From an uncultured Verrucomicrobiota bacterium (GTDB taxonomy: Bacteria; Verrucomicrobiota; Kiritimatiellia; RFP12; UBA1067), in contig CAMEZU010000053.1 in NCBI GenBank assembly GCA_945947925.1, positions 1 to 9,164 of the forward strand: a stretch of DNA of 9,164 nucleotides. The letters are read 5' to 3'. Below the pieces are notes generated by a model. That model was not told where the DNA came from. It saw only the letters and a program-made list of their open reading frames with translations, and ran no database searches. Shown piece after piece: positions 5,550 through 9,164 of this stretch (position 1 is the stretch's first letter; every line of letters begins with the position of its first letter). The position numbers and the translations under genes were made by a program.

Positions 5550-7708
5550 TTCGTCCCTTGCTTCGCCCCGCGCCGGAACACGGCCCAGAGGACAAACAGG
5601 TCGACGATCACCGTCGGCACGAGCCAGGCGCTGAACCCGCCGCCGGCGAAGAGGCAGCCGAACTGGTAGATCGAGAGCGCCAGCGTGTAGCCGACGAACA
5701 TCTGGAAGGCGACCGCGAACCAGCCCCACTTCTGCGAACCCATCTCTCGGAAGGTCGCGACGACCGCGACGATGCACGGCGGGACGAAGAGGTTGAAGAC
5801 GAGGAAGGACAGTGCGGCCACGCGCGGGAAGGACGAGAAGGTTCCGAACAGCGCCGCGATGCCCTCTTCGCCGCCCGCCATCAGCTGCAGCGTCGCCGTC
5901 GCCTGCTCCTTCGCGAGCTCCGCCGTCACGGACGCCGCCGCGCCCTGCCAGGTGCCGACGCCGAGCGGCGCGAAGAACCACGCGACGGCGCCCCCGAGCT
6001 CGCGCAGGATCGAGCGCTCGATCTCCTCCTCCGCCAGCAGGTTGAGGTGCCAGTCGAAGTGCATCACGCACCAGAGCGCCACACAGACCGGGAAGATGAC
6101 GAGTCCCGCCTTCAGCACGTAGCCCCGGACGCGGTTCCACGTGTGCAGGACGACCCCCTTCGCCGTCGGCAGATGATAGGCCGGAAGCTCCATGATGAAC
6201 GGTGCCGCCTCGCCCGCGAAGAAGGACGATTTCTTCAGCGCAATGCCGCCAAGGATGATGATTGCGATGCCGATCACATCCATCAGCGGCGCGACATACC
6301 ACTGGTCGCGGAAGAAGACGGACGCGAACATCGCGATGATCACCGTCTTCGCCCCGCAGGGGACGAACGTCGCCAGGATCGCCGTCATGCGGTGGTCGCG
6401 CTCGTTCTCGATCGTGCGCGTGGACATCACCGCCGGCACGCCGCAGCCCTTGCCGACCAGAATCGGGATGAAGGACTTGCCCGAGAGGCCGAACTTGCGG
6501 AAGAGCCGGTCCATGATGAACGCGACGCGCGCCATATAGCCGCAGTCCTCGAGGAAGGAGAGGAAGAGGAAGACGATCGTGATCACGGGGACGAACCCGA
6601 GCACGGTTGCGACACCGCCCCAGGCGCCGTCGATGACCAGGGACCGTACCGTCTCGCCGCAGCCGATCCGCTCAAGTCCGGACGCGAGGAGCGCCCCGAG
6701 TCCCGGCACCTCGATCGAGGTGAACGGCAGCGTCCAGCTTTCCGTCCCGAGGAAACCGTCGTTGGCCCAGTCCGTCAGCAGCGTCCCCGGTCCGCAGTCG
6801 GCGACGGCGAGGAACCACATGGCGCAGAGCATGAGGACAAAGAGCGGGAGCGCGAATACGGAATGCGTCACGATGCGGTCGATCCGGTCCGAAAGCGGCG
6901 GCGTCTCCTTCTTCTTCGCATTCTTCTTGAGCGCCTTATCCGTCAGCTTCTTGATGAACTCGTACCGCTGACTCGTGATGATCGACTCGGCGTCGTCCTC
7001 GAGTTCCTTCTCGCAATCGCGGATATGCTCCTCAATGTGCTTGAGATCGCCGACCCCGAGTCCGAGGCGCTTGATGACGTCACGGTCGCGCTCGAAGAGC
7101 TTGATCGCATACCAGCGGATCGCATGCTTGGGGACGAGCGTCTGGATCGACTCCTCGATGTGCGCGAGCGCGTGCTCGACGGATCCGCCGAAGACATGCG
7201 GCACCTCGGGTGCGCCATGCGAGGCGATCTTCGACACGAGCGTCGTCGCAGCCTCGTTGCAGCCGTCGCCCTTCTGGGCGGCAATACCGACGACCTGACA
7301 GTGCAGCGCCTTCCCGATGCAGGCGAAGTCAATGGTGTCGCCGTTCCTCTTGACGACATCCATCATATTGACGGCCACCATCATCGGCAGCCCCAGCTCC
7401 GCGAGCTGCGTCGTGAGATAGAGGTTGCGATCGAGGTTCGTGCCGTCCACGATGTTCAGGATCGCGTCCGGCTTCTCCTCGACGAGGTACTGGCGCGAGA
7501 CCTTCTCCTCCAGCGAATACGGCGAAAGCGAATAGATGCCGGGCAGGTCCTGGATGATGACGTCCTTTTGTCCCCCGAGCCGTCCCTCCTTCTTCTCGAC
7601 CGTCACGCCCGGCCAGTTGCCGACGTACTGGTCGGACCCAGTCAGCGCGTTGAAGAGCGTGGTCTTGCCCGTGTTCGGGTTGCCTGCCAAGGCGATTTTG
7701 ATAGACAT
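5540..7708 (-). CDS. feoB: Ferrous iron transport protein B (Fe(II) permease with GTPase domain)
   Basis: Encodes 722 residues, within the usual FeoB range. The N-terminal G domain shows G1 GNPNTGKT (9-16), the switch region YVGNWPGVTVEKKEG (28-42), G3 DLPG (54-57) and G4 NMMD (114-117). A helical GDI-like region (about 170-270) precedes the membrane domain, which begins near 285. The two Gate repeats are recognisable, with GKGCGVP (C422) and FVPCGAK (C451) in the first. The closing part FNLFVPPCIVAVVATFREMGSQKWGW is typical of the second Gate. The protein takes up Fe(II) across the inner membrane and is the core of the Feo system. ATG 7708 is preferred over a TTG at 7726 because it gives the family-typical MSIKIALAGNPN start and has GGGGGA 10 nt upstream. 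It lies 29 nt after feoA, so the two are co-transcribed. Confidence 0.97.
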   Translation of the reverse strand: MSIKIALAGNPNTGKTTLFNALTGSDQYVGNWPGVTVEKKEGRLGGQKDVIIQDLPGIYSLSPYSLEEKVSRQYLVEEKPDAILNIVDGTNLDRNLYLTTQLAELGLPMMVAVNMMDVVKRNGDTIDFACIGKALHCQVVGIAAQKGDGCNEAATTLVSKIASHGAPEVPHVFGGSVEHALAHIEESIQTLVPKHAIRWYAIKLFERDRDVIKRLGLGVGDLKHIEEHIRDCEKELEDDAESIITSQRYEFIKKLTDKALKKNAKKKETPPLSDRIDRIVTHSVFALPLFVLMLCAMWFLAVADCGPGTLLTDWANDGFLGTESWTLPFTSIEVPGLGALLASGLERIGCGETVRSLVIDGAWGGVATVLGFVPVITIVFLFLSFLEDCGYMARVAFIMDRLFRKFGLSGKSFIPILVGKGCGVPAVMSTRTIENERDHRMTAILATFVPCGAKTVIIAMFASVFFRDQWYVAPLMDVIGIAIIILGGIALKKSSFFAGEAAPFIMELPAYHLPTAKGVVLHTWNRVRGYVLKAGLVIFPVCVALWCVMHFDWHLNLLAEEEIERSILRELGGAVAWFFAPLGVGTWQGAAASVTAELAKEQATATLQLMAGGEEGIAALFGTFSSFPRVAALSFLVFNLFVPPCIVAVVATFREMGSQKWGWFAVAFQMFVGYTLALSIYQFGCLFAGGGFSAWLVPTVIVDLFVLWAVFRRGAKQGTNDE

Positions 7709-7737
7709 GGCTAACTTGTCCCCCAAAAAATTTTGTC

Positions 7738-7956
7738 TTACGCGGCCTGCACGAGGATCCGCTTCGCGAGATCGTCGTTAATGGCGATGCGGCTGTCGTG
7801 GATGCCGAGAATCATGTTTCCGTAGCTGAGCTGCACGATCGTCACGACAGCCCCCTGGACAAAGCCCAGCGCACCGAGGTGCTTCTTGACCGTGTCCGTT
7901 CCCTTGATCGTCATAATGCGGGCCTTTTCGCCCTTTTTCATCATTGCCAGCGGCAT
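7738..7956 (-). CDS. feoA: Ferrous iron transport protein A
   Basis: A 72-residue cytosolic protein of the SH3-like FeoA fold, which is required for FeoB function and is thought to contact its GTPase domain. The family pattern is clear: an N-terminal KKGEKARI strand, the LGALGFVQGAVVTIVQ segment, then GNMILGIHDSRIAIN and a final helix ending LAKRILV. ATG 7956 is chosen because GGAGAG lies 6 nt upstream; the frame extends to 7992 but overlaps the promoter. It is the first gene of feoA-feoB-Cys-rich protein. No Cys is present, as usual for FeoA. Confidence 0.95.
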   Translation of the reverse strand: MPLAMMKKGEKARIMTIKGTDTVKKHLGALGFVQGAVVTIVQLSYGNMILGIHDSRIAINDDLAKRILVQAA

Positions 7957-7987
7957 TTTCGGCTCTCCTGCCTTAATCTGTGCGTAT

Positions 7988-8017
7988 ATCATATCAAAAT
8001 TAGCCCCCTCTAATCAA
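7988..8017 (-). promoter_or_regulatory. Probable promoter of the feo operon
   Basis: Minus strand TTGATT (8017-8012) is followed after 18 bp by TATGAT (7993-7988). Transcription would start near 7981, leaving a leader of about 25 nt with the GGAGAG ribosome binding site of feoA. A Fur-type operator might be expected for a feo operon; the overlapping TGATATGATATAC is AT-rich and partly repetitive, but I cannot match it to a complete Fur box. Confidence 0.5.
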
Positions 8018-8051
8018 CGGTTAAGTTAGTACGGTTTAATTTCGGGACCTC

Positions 8052-8071
8052 GACCCGCCTTTCGGCGGGTC
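8052..8071 (-). terminator. Hairpin downstream of the outer membrane protein gene
   Basis: A perfect 8-bp inverted repeat, GACCCGCC and GGCGGGTC, closes a GAAA tetraloop on the minus strand, with imperfect pairing beyond. It lies about 50 nt after the stop of the outer membrane protein gene and before the feo promoter, the right place for a terminator. No T-tract follows directly, so it may act as a Rho-dependent end or mRNA-stabilising hairpin instead. Confidence 0.5.
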
Positions 8072-8120
8072 TCGGCCCGGGGACGGAAACCGCCGCCCCG
8101 TATCCCAACCAAGGAAATCG

Positions 8121-8972
8121 TCAGAAGCTCGCCGTCAGGGCGAGACCCGCCGTGAAGTGGTAGCTCGTGTCGGCGCGTCCCGAGGCCTCGTAGGCCCGCG
8201 CCCCTTCGCGCAGCGTCGAATCGAAGAGGTAGTCGGAGTAGGCGACGTAACCGGAGAGCGCGAGGTTGTCGCCAATCCGCCAGGTCAGCTCGCCCTTGAT
8301 GCACGTGTCCATGAGTCCGCCGTGGTCCTTCGCCAGGTCGTAGCCGCGCGTCCGCTGCGTATTGCCGAGGCCCTGGGCGACCGAGGGACGGAACGCGAGG
8401 AGCGGATCCTCCCCGTCCCCGTCGATGAGCGCAAAGGTGTGTCCGAGCTCAAGGTTCACATAGGTGCCGTTGTCGCGGTCGATGTCGCGCTCGATCTCAA
8501 GAGCCGGCTCGAGCCAGAGGTCGGGAAGCTCGAGGCCCGCGATGACGAACTGCGTGTCGTCCCCAGGCTCGCCCGTGCCGCCGCCCATGTGACGCGGATG
8601 GTACTCGTAGGCATACCCGATCGCCACGCCGACCCTCGTCGGCAACCAAGCAACGTCCTCGGGACTGAAGATCCAGTGGAAGGCGCTTCCCGCGTCCAGT
8701 TCGATGTACTTCCCGCCGCGGTTGCCGTATTCCCCCCACTTCCTGCCGTACTTCGTCGTATCGAAGAGCGCCGCGACTTCAACAGTTAGATGCTCGAAGA
8801 ACTCGACGGACGCCGAGGGCGTCACAATCGGATCGTTGTTGTCCACGAGACCGTAGCTCATGAACTTCGAGTCGAATGCCAGCGAGAATTCCGCGGAAAC
8901 GGGCACCTTGTCAGCCACCGCCCCGCAAGCCGTCGCCCCTGCCACGCACGCCACCGCAAACACAGTCTTCAT
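8121..8972 (-). CDS. Putative outer membrane beta-barrel protein
   Basis: Encodes 283 residues from ATG 8972. A signal peptide (MKTVFAVACVAGATACGAVA) is followed by alternating polar/hydrophobic stretches typical of transmembrane beta strands, such as SAEFSLAFDSKFMSYG, LTVEVAALFDT, TRVGVAIGYAYEY, TYVNLELGHTFALID and LALSGYVAYSDY. The chain ends SYHFTAGLALTASF; a terminal Phe on an amphipathic last strand is the usual signal for BAM-dependent barrel insertion. About 12 strands is my rough estimate. The gene is monocistronic, with a promoter and a downstream hairpin. Function is unknown: it could be a porin or an adhesin-like barrel. Its position just before feo may hint at metal-related expression but is not proof. 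An AGGA-type ribosome binding site (GGAGGA, 8999-8994) lies 21 nt from the ATG, which is unusually far, and no alternative start codon lies between. Confidence 0.75.
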   Translation of the reverse strand: MKTVFAVACVAGATACGAVADKVPVSAEFSLAFDSKFMSYGLVDNNDPIVTPSASVEFFEHLTVEVAALFDTTKYGRKWGEYGNRGGKYIELDAGSAFHWIFSPEDVAWLPTRVGVAIGYAYEYHPRHMGGGTGEPGDDTQFVIAGLELPDLWLEPALEIERDIDRDNGTYVNLELGHTFALIDGDGEDPLLAFRPSVAQGLGNTQRTRGYDLAKDHGGLMDTCIKGELTWRIGDNLALSGYVAYSDYLFDSTLREGARAYEASGRADTSYHFTAGLALTASF

Positions 8973-9012
8973 TTTAGCCGATTCTTAACTTAATCCTCCG
9001 TATGTTTTCCTT

Positions 9013-9036
9013 GGCTAAGTTGGATGCGGCTAAGTT
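9013..9036 (-). repeat. Direct repeats in the promoter and leader of the outer membrane protein gene
   Basis: The 9-mer AACTTAGCC occurs twice on the minus strand (9036-9028 and 9021-9013) with a 15-bp period, the upstream copy overlapping the -10 box. An inverted partial copy, GGCTAA (8979-8974), lies just before the ATG. Placement over the -10 and transcription start suits an operator or a leader structure. Confidence 0.55.
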
Positions 9037-9061
9037 TACCAGATCTAACTTCAAACGTCAA
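9033..9061 (-). promoter_or_regulatory. Sigma70-type promoter of the outer membrane protein gene
   Basis: Minus strand TTGACG (9061-9056) and TAAACT (9038-9033) are separated by exactly 17 bp. The expected start near 9026 gives a leader of about 53 nt. Confidence 0.7.
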
Positions 9062-9078
9062 GGGGGAAAAATGACATT

Positions 9079-9149
9079 AGACCGACGGGGACAAGACCGA
9101 CGGGGACGAGACCGACGGGGACAGTCCCCTCCGGACGGGGACTGTCCCC
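9079..9149. repeat. Intergenic repeat cluster: three 15-bp tandem units joined to a nested palindrome
   Basis: Three head-to-tail copies of AGACCGACGGGGAC plus A or G lie at 9079-9093, 9094-9108 and 9109-9123. The last copy runs into GGGGACAGTCCCC (9117-9129), itself a palindrome around a central A. Its reverse complement GGGGACTGTCCCC (9137-9149) follows after the 7-nt loop TCCGGAC, so the pair can form a 13-bp hairpin. Such short intergenic palindromes resemble REP-type elements; no transposase gene is in view. It ends close to the right edge, so the full extent is unknown. Confidence 0.8.
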
Positions 9150-9164
9150 TCCCACGGTGAAGCC

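Noticed and set aside
4311..5669. Plus-strand open frame of 452 codons opposite htpX
   Set aside because: It spans the htpX gene, two intergenic regions and the Cys-rich gene, which a real gene would not do; its composition is His/Arg-rich shadow-like.
5558..7714. Plus-strand open frame of 718 codons opposite feoB
   Set aside because: feoB on the other strand has all expected GTPase and Gate motifs; the antisense product is highly charged and matches nothing recognisable.
7981..8000. Fur box in the feo promoter
   Set aside because: TGATATGATATAC shares some GATAAT-like character but lacks the symmetric halves of a Fur site; an AT-rich -10 explains it as well.
8157..8789. Plus-strand open frame of 210 codons opposite the outer membrane protein gene
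   Set aside because: The minus-strand frame has a signal peptide, barrel-like strands and a terminal Phe; the plus-strand product has none of these.
9079..9149. CRISPR array
   Set aside because: The repeats are 15 bp with no spacers between them and run into a palindrome, unlike any CRISPR layout.

Overview
This is a GC-rich (roughly 60-65% by eye) bacterial window in which every gene I can support lies on the minus strand, so it reads from the right end to the left. The genes suggest a Gram-negative, probably gut- or sediment-dwelling anaerobe. There is a beta-barrel-like outer membrane protein ending in Phe, two short-lipobox lipoproteins, a FeoA/FeoB ferrous iron system with its small Cys-rich partner, and a secreted polysaccharide hydrolase. 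The secreted alpha/alpha-toroid (squalene-cyclase-like) protein resembles families common in Planctomycetes, Verrucomicrobiota, Kiritimatiellota and Lentisphaerota, so I lean to the PVC superphylum. That placement is inference from gene content, not from a marker gene.

Layout in transcription order (right to left): (1) 9079-9149, a repeat cluster of three 15-bp tandem units running into a 33-bp hairpin built from two self-palindromic 13-mers. (2) 8121-8972, a putative outer membrane beta-barrel protein behind a good sigma70-type promoter, with direct repeats in that promoter. (3) 7956 down to 5357, an iron-uptake operon feoA - feoB - FeoB-associated Cys-rich membrane protein, ending in a hairpin. 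(4) 4392-5294, htpX, an M48 membrane zinc protease, whose extended -10 box is so close to the ATG that the mRNA may be leaderless. (5) 4289 down to 2519, a two-gene unit of a secreted alpha/alpha-toroid protein and a 221-residue lipoprotein, 19 nt apart. (6) 2185-2445, a small coiled-coil lipoprotein with its own promoter and a very strong intrinsic terminator. (7) 2021 down to the left edge, a secreted GH5 endoglucanase-like enzyme with two copies of an unidentified N-terminal module; its last residues are cut off by the window.

The feo genes form a clear functional unit: FeoB is the GTP-gated Fe(II) permease and FeoA and the Cys-rich protein are its accessory factors. The rest look like independent envelope or secretion genes. 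No mobile element, CRISPR array, tRNA or rRNA gene was seen. No gap between genes exceeds 300 bases. The long plus-strand open frames are antisense shadows of the GC-rich genes.

I found no wholly new system. The most noteworthy points are a heptanucleotide tandem repeat inside the toroid gene, where unit gain or loss would shift the frame, the possible leaderless htpX, the duplicated module of the GH5 protein, and the repeat cluster at the right end.
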